Part shown: positions 16,967 through 25,293 of the stretch, piece by piece
How positions within the stretch are numbered: the stretch's first letter is position 1
Layout of the letters: every line of letters starts with the position of its first letter
DNA from: Verrucomicrobiota bacterium
GTDB taxonomy: Bacteria; Verrucomicrobiota; Verrucomicrobiia; JADLBR01
Direction of reading: 5' to 3'
NCBI GenBank assembly: GCA_029560585.1
Contig: JAKQKQ010000190.1
Location: 32,221-96,220 of the forward strand
DNA length: 64,000 nt
Notes under the pieces: generated by a model
Told to the model about the DNA's origin: nothing
Database searches by the model: none
Seen by the model: only the letters and a program-made list of their open reading frames with translations
Position numbers and translations under genes: made by a program

Positions 16967-17245
16967 TTATCTCTGGTGCAATGTCCACGAGGTGTTGGTC
17001 ATGCCCTCAAGGTCCAGCGGCACGAGCGTTCCGCTGGCGTCCAGGCGATGAAGGGAAAGCGACTGGGCGAGGCGCACGAGATCCTTGGCGGAACGATTAT
17101 AGGGAGTCAGGCTCCAACTCGCCGTGAATCGGATCTTCCCGGCGTGGTCCAATATTTTCACACCATCGTCATCAAAGTGAAACGTGACCTCGCTCGCGCT
17201 ATGGCTCCGCCGCTGCCTTTGCGGCCTTGGCTTTCTGGATCTCAT
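16967..17245 (-). CDS. Small conserved-looking ORF or frame-shifted kinase tail
   Basis: Ninety-two codons on the minus strand overlap the end of the kinase gene by 47 bases in another frame. From about residue 18 the translation has the composition of a real domain: 'EVTFHFDDDGVKILDHAGK', an SLTPYNRSAKDLVRLAQ helix and a last LDLEGMTNTSW segment, with codon use like its neighbours. It is either a small separate protein, with a start inside the kinase gene or at an internal GTG, or the true C-terminus of the kinase joined by a frameshift. I do not recognise the family. Confidence 0.45.
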   Translation of the reverse strand: MRSRKPRPQRQRRSHSASEVTFHFDDDGVKILDHAGKIRFTASWSLTPYNRSAKDLVRLAQSLSLHRLDASGTLVPLDLEGMTNTSWTLHQR

Positions 17246-19973
17246 CCAACTCTTTTATCCACCGGGCGGCTTCTTCGGGCCGGCCGGTCTCTTCGTAGAA
17301 CCATGCCAATCGGGCCAGTGGCTCCCACAGGAATTGTCCACCAAGCTCATAACTATCAGCCCTGTTTTGATTTGCGATGACACCTTCGGCACCGGCGAGG
17401 AGCAGCGGCTCAGCCTCCTTATATCGCTTCTGTTTGAACAGGCACCCCCCCAGTATACTCTGAACGAAGCCGATGCGGTGATGATTTGGGTATTTCTTTT
17501 CAAAGATGCCCAGACACTCACGGGCGGCGACCTCGCCCCGGGCAGATTGATGAATGGCATAGAGCGTCCACGCATGCCAGAGCAGCGCATCCCGCAGCAC
17601 GGGATCATCCGCGGACACCCTTTTGCGCAGGATGGTCAGGCGTTCGGCTTGCACCGGTGCTGACGCCCCAAAGCAGGAGTATTCGAATAATATCCCGTCA
17701 AGCTTGGCGAGCGCGTCTTCCCGTTCGAGCGCAGGCCACTCCGGATGACGCCGGACTAGTCCGAGCTCTTCCTCCGCCAGCAGGCAGGCTTCATCGCGCT
17801 TGCGATTAGCCATGAGGACATCGATCAGGTTGTACATATGGTCGGGCAACTCCAGATGATCGTTCCCCAGCCGTTTTCTCGCGTTTGCCAATTCTTCCCG
17901 CCGGGTGGTTTCGATGCCGGTCAGGGATGTATCCGGCTCGGGAATGCCGGATTTCTTCGCCTTTTCGGCCTTCTCGAAATCATTCTGTATTTCCTTCCAC
18001 TCGGCCGCCCTTTGCGGCTGGTGCGTGACCTTGTAAAAGTCGGCCACCCGGGCAATGGTCTCTCCTAGGAAGAGGCCGCGCCAATCGGCCCCGATTTCGG
18101 CTTCATGCTTCTTCACTCCCTCATAGGCCGAGAGCAAAAAAGGCTCAGCTTCGGTATATCGCCTCTGTCTCATCAGGCTTTCGCCCAGCATTCCTTGAAC
18201 CCAGGATTTTTGAGCTTCATCCGTCGCCGTCCGCTCAGGTGTCGCCAGAAATTCGCGGGCGACGGTTTCGGCTTCAACATACCTGTTGGCGAAGAGGAGC
18301 GACCAGGCAAGTTCGCCCAGCGCATCTTTCACTCTGCCTTCATCGTTTTGTGCGCGCAGGAGTTGGAGACGTTCCTTCTGGACGGAAATGGCTTCCTCAA
18401 ATTGCGAGAGCGGCTTCAATGATTCATTGAGTGCGTCAAGTGCGGTGATCCTCCCAGCCGCGCTCCAGTCAGGATGACTGCGATACAACGCGACCGCCTG
18501 CTCGGCCCACTCACGCGCTTCGGATATTTTGTCGCGTTCCTTCAGCACATCCACCAGCCGGAGCATGATTGCCGGCAATTCCGGGTTGTCGTTCCCGAGC
18601 CGCTTTTTCGCCAGGGTCACCGCTTCCCGCGCGGAGAATTCCGGGTCGTTTCGATGCAGCCACATTGAAATCCCGAACCCGAGCAGCAGCGCGGCAGTGA
18701 CCGCGCCCACCGCGAGGACAGTTCGCCTATTGCGCCGGGCCAGCTTATGAAGCCGGTAGAAGAGGCTTGGCGGGCGGGCCGATACAGGTTCGTCCTTGAG
18801 ATGCCGCTGAATGTCTCTGGCCAGTCCGCTGGCCGTTTCATAGCGGCGCGAGCGGTCTTTTTCGAGGCACTTCATCACCACCCAGTCCAGGTCGCCGCGC
18901 AATTCCGTGACCAGCTTGGGCGCATCGAGGCCGCGTCGCTGCGCCACCGTGCTCAGATCCTTACCCGGCATCGCGTTCAAGCGCGTGGATGGGCGGGCCG
19001 GCTCCGTTTCCCGGATGGTCCGGCGCATTTCATCAAGGCCGATGGCAAGCAGCTCTTGGGCGTCGAAGGGGGTTTTGCCGCTGAGCAGTTCATAGAGCAA
19101 CACGCCAAGGGCATAGATGTCGCTCCGCGTGTCCACATCCAGGCTGCTGATCACCGCCTGTTCCGGGCTCATATAGGCTGGCGTGCCGATGAATTGCTCG
19201 AAAGCGGTGAAAACAGTCTTGTCGGTGAGCTGCTGGCCGCTGGTGGCTTTGGCGATCCCGAAATCAATCACCTTGGGCACCGGCACCCCGTCGTTGACTG
19301 TCACCAGGATGTTCGACGGCTTGATGTCCCGGTGAATGATGCCCTTCTGATGCGCATGCTGGATGGCGCCGCAAACCTGCATGAACAAGTCCAGCCGTTC
19401 GCGGATCGGAAGTCTCTTTTCGTCGCAATAATCGGTGAGCTTGATCCCGCGCACCAGCTCCATCACGAAGTAGGGCCGGCCCGTCTCGGTGGCCCCGGCG
19501 TCCAGCACTTTGGCGATGTTCGGGTGATCCATGAGCGCCAGGGCCTGGCGCTCGGCCTCGAAGCGGGCGATGACGCTCCCGGTGTCCATGCCCAGCTTGA
19601 TGACCTTGAGCGCCACCCGACGGCGCACCGGCTCCTCCTGCTCGGCCATGTAGACCACCCCGCAGCCCCCCTCACCGATTTGCTGGAGGAGCTTGTAGCG
19701 GCCGATGCGGTCCCCGGCCTTCTGCACGGGGGCTGCGCCGGCGCGTGCGGCGGGACCGGCGGCCGCGCCGGGCCGAGATGGCCGCTCCCCGGCGGGAACG
19801 GTGTCGAAAAAGCCCTCCGCCTCGGCGTGCGCCCGCAACAGCGCCTCGACCCGCCGCCGCAGCGGCTCGTCCCCGGTGCAGGCCTGGGCCAGGTAGGCCT
19901 CCCGTTGCGCCGGTGAGGTCAGTTCGAGGGCCGCGTTGAATACCAGCACTTCCTTTCGCGTCGGTTCGCTCAT
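17199..19973 (-). CDS. Membrane Ser/Thr protein kinase with TPR sensor domain
   Basis: A 924-residue Hanks-type kinase. After an N-terminal segment (1-60) typical of verrucomicrobial and planctomycete kinases comes the catalytic domain (about 90-375). It has a glycine loop (IGEGGCGVVY), Lys123 in VALKVIK, the catalytic loop HRDIKPSN (214-221), DFG (237-239) and GTPAYMSPEQA. One transmembrane helix near 460 separates it from about 440 residues of extracytoplasmic TPR-like repeats. ATG 19973 is preceded by GGAGG at eight bases. The ECF sigma gene lies 106 bases upstream on the same strand; such pairs usually act together, the kinase controlling the sigma factor by phosphorylation. Confidence 0.93.
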   Translation of the reverse strand: MSEPTRKEVLVFNAALELTSPAQREAYLAQACTGDEPLRRRVEALLRAHAEAEGFFDTVPAGERPSRPGAAAGPAARAGAAPVQKAGDRIGRYKLLQQIGEGGCGVVYMAEQEEPVRRRVALKVIKLGMDTGSVIARFEAERQALALMDHPNIAKVLDAGATETGRPYFVMELVRGIKLTDYCDEKRLPIRERLDLFMQVCGAIQHAHQKGIIHRDIKPSNILVTVNDGVPVPKVIDFGIAKATSGQQLTDKTVFTAFEQFIGTPAYMSPEQAVISSLDVDTRSDIYALGVLLYELLSGKTPFDAQELLAIGLDEMRRTIRETEPARPSTRLNAMPGKDLSTVAQRRGLDAPKLVTELRGDLDWVVMKCLEKDRSRRYETASGLARDIQRHLKDEPVSARPPSLFYRLHKLARRNRRTVLAVGAVTAALLLGFGISMWLHRNDPEFSAREAVTLAKKRLGNDNPELPAIMLRLVDVLKERDKISEAREWAEQAVALYRSHPDWSAAGRITALDALNESLKPLSQFEEAISVQKERLQLLRAQNDEGRVKDALGELAWSLLFANRYVEAETVAREFLATPERTATDEAQKSWVQGMLGESLMRQRRYTEAEPFLLSAYEGVKKHEAEIGADWRGLFLGETIARVADFYKVTHQPQRAAEWKEIQNDFEKAEKAKKSGIPEPDTSLTGIETTRREELANARKRLGNDHLELPDHMYNLIDVLMANRKRDEACLLAEEELGLVRRHPEWPALEREDALAKLDGILFEYSCFGASAPVQAERLTILRKRVSADDPVLRDALLWHAWTLYAIHQSARGEVAARECLGIFEKKYPNHHRIGFVQSILGGCLFKQKRYKEAEPLLLAGAEGVIANQNRADSYELGGQFLWEPLARLAWFYEETGRPEEAARWIKELDEIQKAKAAKAAAEP

Positions 19974-20079
19974 GGGCACAACCTCCAATGCTTCCACCTC
20001 TTCATGCGCCCTTTTCCCCGAAAAACGGACATCGGAACCGAAAAATCCTCGCGGCCGGCGGGTGGCCCCGCGCCCCGCG

Positions 20080-20607
20080 TCAGGCCTGGCTGCGGATATG
20101 CTCGAAGAGCCAGGCTTTGGCGTGCGCCCAATAACGCTGGATGGTCTTTTCGGAAACGCCGAGGGCGGCCGCAGCCTCGGCATTGCTCAACCCCGTGAAA
20201 AAGCGCAGCTTGACCACCCGCGCTTGGACCGGGTCTTCGGCTTCCAGGACCTCGAGCGCCTGATCAACAAGCAGGATCTTGTCGTCGTCGGCGGGCGCGA
20301 CGATGTTTGACTCCTCGATTCTCACGAGCGCCTGTCCCCCGCCGTGGCGCAGCCGCCGCTTGCGCCGGGCGTTCTCCACCAGGATGCGTCGCATGGCCTC
20401 GGCGGCCGCGGCGAAGAAGTGTGTGCGATTCTCAAAGCGGGGATTTTCCCGCCCCACGAGCCGAAGCCAGGCCTCGTGGACAAGCGCCGTGGGCTGGAGC
20501 GTATGGCCCAGGGCCTCGCAGGCCATCTTGTGGGCCGCAAGCCGATGCAGCTCGTCGTACACGAGCGGCAGTAATTCATCGGCGGCCTTGGGATCGTCCG
20601 GTTGCAC
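20080..20607 (-). CDS. ECF RNA polymerase sigma factor
   Basis: A 175-residue ECF sigma factor of the type linked to Ser/Thr kinases. Region 2 runs from 'ELLPLVYDELHRLAAHKM' to FFAAAAEAMRRILVE, and region 4 (about 120-170) includes ARVVKLRFFTGLSNAEAAA and the recognition helix VSEKTIQRYW. No anti-sigma factor is adjacent. The start codon is GTG 20607. It lies upstream of the kinase gene on the same strand and is likely co-transcribed and controlled by it. Confidence 0.92.
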   Translation of the reverse strand: MQPDDPKAADELLPLVYDELHRLAAHKMACEALGHTLQPTALVHEAWLRLVGRENPRFENRTHFFAAAAEAMRRILVENARRKRRLRHGGGQALVRIEESNIVAPADDDKILLVDQALEVLEAEDPVQARVVKLRFFTGLSNAEAAAALGVSEKTIQRYWAHAKAWLFEHIRSQA

Positions 20608-20896
20608 GGCTTACAGAATCCGCGTGACTTCTATGGTCCAGGTGGAGTCTTGGAGTCAGTGCCCCGGCGCCTCCGTGTCCTCTTGCGGGAGGGCCTCCCG
20701 CCCCGGCTCTCTCGGTTGACGGCTTCGCATTATCAATCGTGTGAATCTAACGGTCGGACCATCTGAGGTCGAGCATTGTCCGCCAGGTCCCCGTGCCACC
20801 GCACTTCACCTGCGCCACATTGTCGAAGAATGACTTGGTCTGGTAGCGACAGGTCGATTCTTGAGGCCATTTCGGTCTTGACGCATGGGATCGGGG
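20608..20896. other. Intergenic region with perfect palindrome and a coding fragment
   Basis: A 289-base gap on the minus strand between the PQQ/HEAT gene and the sigma gene. A perfect inverted repeat, GCGGGAGG-G-CCTCCCGC, lies at 20685-20701 and could act as a terminator or protein-binding site. A GATAAT box at 20734-20729 (minus strand) is a possible -10 for the sigma/kinase pair. A protein-like fragment (20747-20896) is listed separately. Confidence 0.45.
20747..20896 (-). pseudogene. In-frame 49-codon extension after the PQQ/HEAT stop codon
   Basis: Directly after the TGA of the PQQ/HEAT gene (20899-20897), the same frame stays open for 49 codons to TAG 20749-20747. The end of the translation looks like a real protein terminus: CRYQTKSFFDNVAQVKCGG, then TGTWRTMLDLRWSDR. 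It has no start codon of its own. It may be the remnant of a longer C-terminus cut by the TGA, a decayed unrelated gene, or part of a repeat. I do not recognise the family. Confidence 0.35.
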
Positions 20897-22762
20897 TCAG
20901 TGTTTCACCCGAAGGTCGTACACGGCCAGCAGATCCCCGTGCCGCAGATACAGCATCCCGCGATGGATCACGGGATGTGCCCACGCGGGCCCTTTGCCCT
21001 GCAGCGGGGTGAATTCGCCCCGCGCCCGATACGCTTCCGGAGACGCCTCCACCAGATAGATCGGCCCGCGATCATAGCGAAATAGGATGCGCCCATCCGC
21101 GTAGAGGACGGCCGCCGAGCCGCGCCCCGCCGCCTTCGCCTTCCACATGATCTCGCCAGTTGCAACTTCAAGGCATGCCGGATCGCCCTTGTTCATCCCG
21201 TCTCCCCCGTAGAGATAGCGCCCGATCATCACCATGCCGCCGTGGTGATTCTGCAGCACGTTGCCTGGCAGAAAATATGCCTCATCGGCGCGCCAGGCAT
21301 CTCCTTCTCGTTTGATATGCAACAGGGCGCAACCGGTGTTGTAGGCCGTGGTGGTGATGACGTGATCGCCGCAGACAAACGGCGTCGGGATATTGGCGAC
21401 GGAGTTGGCGATCGGATTGTAGCCCCAAAGAAACCGTCCGGTCTGGGCCTCGACCCCCACCACGCCTCGGCCGAGGAGCTGCACGTACTGGGGAACGCCC
21501 TGGATCGTGGCCATCACCATGGAACTGTACGCGGCCCCATCCTTCCCCTTCGGCCCAAGTTCCGGCACCGCGCACCGCCAGATTGTCGCACCCGTGGCTT
21601 TGTCGAGCGCGACGATCGCGGCGTCTGGCCCGCCCGGTGTGCAAAGGAGCCGGCCCCCATCGACAAGCGGGGACTCGCTGAACTTCCAGCCCGACATCAT
21701 CCTCCCACCAAAATCCTTCGCCAGATTGCGTGCCCAGCGGATCGCCCCATCCGACACTGACGCGCAGACCAGATCGCTATCCGTGCCAAGGGCGTAGACC
21801 CTGTCACCATCGATGGTCGGGGCACATCGCGGTCCGTCCTGATGGGGTGGACCGACCCGGGTGGCCCAAAGCTCGCGCCTCGTTGCCAGATCGACACAGA
21901 TCAAAAACTGTGTCTCGCCACCAGGGGCCGCGCGATCGCCCATCGTGAAGAGTCGCCCTCCGACGATCGACACACCCGAGTACCCCTTGCCCAATCCCTC
22001 GATCTTCCATGCCAATGGCGGCCCACCCGCGGGCCATTCTTTCAGGAGACCGGTCTCCCCGCAGATCCCGTCACGTCGTGGACCCCGGAAACCCGGCCAA
22101 TCGGCATCCGCCACCTGAGGCAGTTGCGCCTCCAGCATGGCCCCCGTGCCCCCTGCCCCGCCGCGCTTCCCTCCCCCAGCCCCCGCGCCCTCGATAGCCG
22201 CGATGACCCCCTCGAGCCGATCGGCAATCGTCGCCGCATCCCCCTTCATCTGCTCTTTCAGAAAAGGAAGGACCGGCTTCGCCTCCGCACCGATGCTGCC
22301 GAAAATAAGGCCGATCCGAACCTTCGCGGACGCGGGCATCTTCTTGAACCCTTCGACCAATTCGGGCAGCGCGTCAGCCCCTATCATGGCAAGAGTCTCC
22401 GATGAGGCGGTGCGCAACCACGGGCTCTCGTGATCCATCTGCGCGACGAGCGCCGCCGCCGCCGGCTTCGCCGCCTTGCCCAGCGCCCCCAAAGCGTCGG
22501 CCGCAGCCACCCGCGTCTCGGCCACCGGATCCGACATCGCCGCCGTCAGCGCCTCAACGACCCGACCCACTTCCTCACGCCGATTGCCGCTTCGCGCCTC
22601 CGCCACCCAGTATTCGATCGGCTTGCCCAGATACATGGCGGCTGCAGAGGGATTCAAAGTGGCACCCGGTTCCACCGCAACAGAAGGCACCGCCTGAACA
22701 ACCACGAGGCAGGTCACCACCGCGCGAACGACCCGGGCCCAGTTTTGATTCCACTCGCACAT
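20897..22762 (-). CDS. Secreted PQQ-like beta-propeller protein with HEAT repeats
   Basis: A 621-residue exported protein. A signal peptide (about 1-30) is followed by HEAT/PBS-lyase-like repeats (about 50-190: 'DPVAETRVAAADALGALGKA', then ALPELVEGF). A Gly-rich linker follows, and then an eight-bladed PQQ-type propeller beginning 'DWPGFRGPRRDGICGETGL', with repeated blades such as CVDLATRRELWATR and ALDKATGATIWR. Such proteins are common in PVC bacteria and have unknown function; cofactor binding is not shown. ATG 22762 gives a good signal peptide; a TTG 39 bases upstream is less likely. Its promoter must lie in the divergent gap with the sialidase-like gene. Confidence 0.85.
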   Translation of the reverse strand: MCEWNQNWARVVRAVVTCLVVVQAVPSVAVEPGATLNPSAAAMYLGKPIEYWVAEARSGNRREEVGRVVEALTAAMSDPVAETRVAAADALGALGKAAKPAAAALVAQMDHESPWLRTASSETLAMIGADALPELVEGFKKMPASAKVRIGLIFGSIGAEAKPVLPFLKEQMKGDAATIADRLEGVIAAIEGAGAGGGKRGGAGGTGAMLEAQLPQVADADWPGFRGPRRDGICGETGLLKEWPAGGPPLAWKIEGLGKGYSGVSIVGGRLFTMGDRAAPGGETQFLICVDLATRRELWATRVGPPHQDGPRCAPTIDGDRVYALGTDSDLVCASVSDGAIRWARNLAKDFGGRMMSGWKFSESPLVDGGRLLCTPGGPDAAIVALDKATGATIWRCAVPELGPKGKDGAAYSSMVMATIQGVPQYVQLLGRGVVGVEAQTGRFLWGYNPIANSVANIPTPFVCGDHVITTTAYNTGCALLHIKREGDAWRADEAYFLPGNVLQNHHGGMVMIGRYLYGGDGMNKGDPACLEVATGEIMWKAKAAGRGSAAVLYADGRILFRYDRGPIYLVEASPEAYRARGEFTPLQGKGPAWAHPVIHRGMLYLRHGDLLAVYDLRVKH

Positions 22763-22885
22763 ACGCCTCGGGACTCTGCATAGGTTCGACCACGAAAACA
22801 ATCCGGCAACAATACGTCAGGCGGCGGCAGGCAGGATTGCCTGCCTCGCGGCTACGGGGATTTTCGAGCAACCCCTGATCGGGTC

Positions 22886-22915
22886 TTGCCGGAACCTTCC
22901 ATGGCAAAATAGAAT
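22886..22915 (+). promoter_or_regulatory. Candidate promoter for the sialidase-like gene
   Basis: TTGCCG (22886-22891), an 18-base spacer and TAGAAT (22910-22915), with a second possible -10 (TACAAT) just after. The ATG follows about 30 bases downstream of the predicted start. Confidence 0.42.
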
Positions 22916-22946
22916 ACAATCCTCGCAAATCCAAACCCACCACCCT

Positions 22947-24848
22947 ATGCCCCTCAAGCTCCTGCCATCCCAAACCGTGCACCCCACATTCGTGGCGCGC
23001 CTGCTCTGGTGCCTGATCCCGATGCTCATCCACATCCCGGTCGCGTCGGCGGACGCCGCACCGCGTATCGCGCTGGAGGATTTCCGCATCGAGCCCATGT
23101 CGCTGCGCCCAAATGAATCGTTTGTGGTGCGCGCCCGGGCCGTTGCCAAAGGGATCGCGCTGGGGAGCTTTCTCCTCCGCACGGCAGACCAGGTGAAGGC
23201 GGAGGACGCGCTCCCCGGATTCCCGCTCCGGGCGAACGGCTACCGCTATGTCGCCGAAGGCAAGACGTACCACATTTCTGATAATGGTTCGCTGGACCGC
23301 GACAAGTCGGAAGGCGGTATTGCGATCGAGATCAGCACGCGCGGGTGGAAGCCCGGTCGGTACCCCCTGGCATTCTTTGCCAGCAGCCGACCGGCGCCGG
23401 GCCCATTCGTGGCCGCGCGGCACGATTTCGCCGTGACGGTGGGCGCCGACAAGGTGTCGATCGAAGACCTTGGGGGCAATTCGCTGGCCAAGAGTCGCGC
23501 CATCGCCGATTTCGCCGTGACGCCAGGGACCATCGCGGCCGGCCAAGCGGTCGAACTGACGGTGCGCTTCACCCCGGAGACCATCGCAAGCTTCGAGGTG
23601 GGCGATGCCCTCCATGTCGCGCCGTCCGACGTCCTTCCGGGCTTCTCCTATGACACGGACAAGAGGCGCTCCTTCCTCAAAATTTCGCCGAACCCTTCGT
23701 CGAAGGATGCCACATCCTCAACATCCGGCACGCTGTCGCACCAATTCGACACGCGCGGCTGGGCACCGGGCGCGCACCACCTCCTCCTGCAGGCCCTCGG
23801 GCCGTCGGGACGCGCGGTCGATGAGCGCCCGTTCGCCATCAAGGTCATCGGCCCGAAGGACCACCTCCAGGTCACCGTCGAACCATCGACCCTCCTCGGC
23901 CCAGGGACGCATTTCGGACGCTTCCTCAGGTTGCGCGACGGGACGCTTTTCTGCGCCGACCAAGTCTCACGCGATGGCGGCCGCACCTGGCAACAGGCCC
24001 CGGGCGGTTTCGGCGAAGGCGCCGAACAGTTCCGCGACGGGAGCGTGATCGGGCTGGCCTATCGTTGCCTGCCTATCAAGGACAGGGATGGTTGGTATTC
24101 CGTCGCGCGATACACCTCCAAGGATGGCCTCCGCTTCGAAACGGATCAGGCGGAAATGTTCGTCCCCGAGGCCAAGGGCGCGATGGGTCATGGGCCACAC
24201 GTCGGCCCGCTGTTCATGAGGTCGTTGCTGGAGCGGACCCATGGCTCGCTGGTGGCCTACATGGCCGGCTGGTTCAAGAGCGATACCGCGCTGTGCCCCT
24301 ACGGCCACGGCCGCCCCTACTCCCGCAGCTACACCTGTGAATCTGCCGACGGCGGGCGCACCTGGCGGTACCTTTCCACGATCGGGTACGAACCGATCGG
24401 CAGCGAGGGCTACAATGAGGGGTCCATGCGCAGCCTCCCCGACGGCTCATGGCTCGCCGTCATGCGCACCGGCAACGCGTCCGACCTGAATTGTCAGGAC
24501 AACCCCATCATGTGGTCCGCAAGCCGCGACGAGGGCCGGACGTGGTCAAAGCCGCAGCGGACCGGCCTGCAGGGTTGCTATCCCAGCCTGGCCGTCCTGG
24601 GCGACGGATCCCTGGTGATGAGCTATGGTCGCCCCGGCGCTATGATCGCGTTCAGCGCCGATGGAGGACGCACGTGGACCGATATCACCTGCGTCGATGC
24701 CACGACCCAATCCGGCTACACCGATGTGGTGGAAATCGAATCGGGCCTCCTCCTCGTCGGATTCGGCACGCGGGGATACCTCGATCCCAGCACACGCGAG
24801 CGAACGGATGGCCTCCGACTCGCCCGCGTCCGATGCGCGAGCCGCTGA
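22947..24848 (+). CDS. Secreted BNR/sialidase-like exo-glycosidase family protein
   Basis: A 633-residue protein with a signal peptide (about 1-36), two beta-sandwich domains (about 40-310) and a C-terminal six-bladed propeller. Four Asp boxes (S-x-D-x-G-x-T-W) are clear: SRDGGRTW, SADGGRTW, SRDEGRTW and SADGGRTW. These are structural marks of sialidases and other BNR proteins, not proof of sialidase activity. The arginine triad could not be assigned by eye. Two similar sandwich modules each end with a 'DTRGW(A/K)PG' motif, suggesting an internal duplication. Glycan degradation is the probable role, next to other secreted hydrolases of the window. Confidence 0.8.
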   Translation: MPLKLLPSQTVHPTFVARLLWCLIPMLIHIPVASADAAPRIALEDFRIEPMSLRPNESFVVRARAVAKGIALGSFLLRTADQVKAEDALPGFPLRANGYRYVAEGKTYHISDNGSLDRDKSEGGIAIEISTRGWKPGRYPLAFFASSRPAPGPFVAARHDFAVTVGADKVSIEDLGGNSLAKSRAIADFAVTPGTIAAGQAVELTVRFTPETIASFEVGDALHVAPSDVLPGFSYDTDKRRSFLKISPNPSSKDATSSTSGTLSHQFDTRGWAPGAHHLLLQALGPSGRAVDERPFAIKVIGPKDHLQVTVEPSTLLGPGTHFGRFLRLRDGTLFCADQVSRDGGRTWQQAPGGFGEGAEQFRDGSVIGLAYRCLPIKDRDGWYSVARYTSKDGLRFETDQAEMFVPEAKGAMGHGPHVGPLFMRSLLERTHGSLVAYMAGWFKSDTALCPYGHGRPYSRSYTCESADGGRTWRYLSTIGYEPIGSEGYNEGSMRSLPDGSWLAVMRTGNASDLNCQDNPIMWSASRDEGRTWSKPQRTGLQGCYPSLAVLGDGSLVMSYGRPGAMIAFSADGGRTWTDITCVDATTQSGYTDVVEIESGLLLVGFGTRGYLDPSTRERTDGLRLARVRCASR

Positions 24849-24879
24849 CCCGACATCCGCCGCCCCAGATGGGCGAACC

Positions 24880-25065
24880 TCACAAAAGCGTCCCGGACAT
24901 GATCACCCAGCCAACAGCGAAATAGATCACCAGCCCCGTCACGTCCACGCGCGTCGCCACAAACGGCGCCGAGGACACCGCCGGATCAAACCCCAGCCGA
25001 CGCAACAGGAACGGCAGCATCGAACCGGACAGCGTGCCCCACATGACGACGCCCACTAGCCCGGA
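24880..25065 (-). pseudogene. mgtE: 3' remnant of magnesium transporter gene mgtE
   Basis: On the minus strand the last 60 or so codons of an MgtE-type Mg2+ transporter survive. The segment [20 protein letters not shown] is followed by [17 protein letters not shown] and a stop at 24882-24880. This is the diagnostic C-terminal pore region (LP..L...G.DPA..S.P, then D..G..IYF) of the family. Upstream the frame runs into the hairpin at 25061-25097 and then into unrelated sequence up to the esterase gene, so the first roughly 400 codons are missing. I read it as a gene truncated by deletion or insertion. Confidence 0.75.
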
Positions 25066-25097
25066 TATTTTACGGCCGTCAGGCCGTGAAATTCCGG
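25061..25097. repeat. Long hairpin at the mgtE truncation point
   Basis: CCGGATATTTTACGGCC, a four-base loop GTCA, and GGCCGTGAAATTCCGG form a stem of about 16 pairs with one bulge and one G-T pair. It stands exactly where the mgtE similarity ends. It may be the end of a mobile or repeat element, or a terminator; there is no T-run directly after it. Confidence 0.6.
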
Positions 25098-25293
25098 GCT
25101 CTGGGAAAACCGCGCCATGAAAGACATCTATTGGGAAAGGTCTGGCAAAGACTGGGATCTTTCTCGGTTGCAGAGTGTGTTTTTCGAACCGGTGGCCCAG
25201 GACCCTTCAAAATCGCGTTTTTCGGAGCGCGGTTTTCCTTTGAGCCTGCATATTTCCCGCGGAAGCGTGAAATGTGCAGGCTAGAGCGGTGGT
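25098..25293. other. Non-coding, low-GC stretch with second hairpin
   Basis: This segment between the mgtE remnant and the esterase gene is less GC-rich than its neighbours and codes for nothing I recognise. AGCCTGCA (25243-25250) pairs with TGCAGGCT (25275-25282), with further pairing of TTTC and GAAA inside, giving a second stem-loop that may terminate esterase transcription or belong to the same inserted element as the first hairpin. Confidence 0.5.

Noticed and set aside
18747..19916. 389-codon plus-strand frame opposite the kinase gene
   Set aside because: Lies antisense to the kinase catalytic domain, whose motifs are all intact; composition is that of an antisense frame.
22575..23615. 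346-codon minus-strand frame across the PQQ and sialidase gene starts
   Set aside because: Overlaps two well-supported genes and their divergent promoter region; no recognisable domain.
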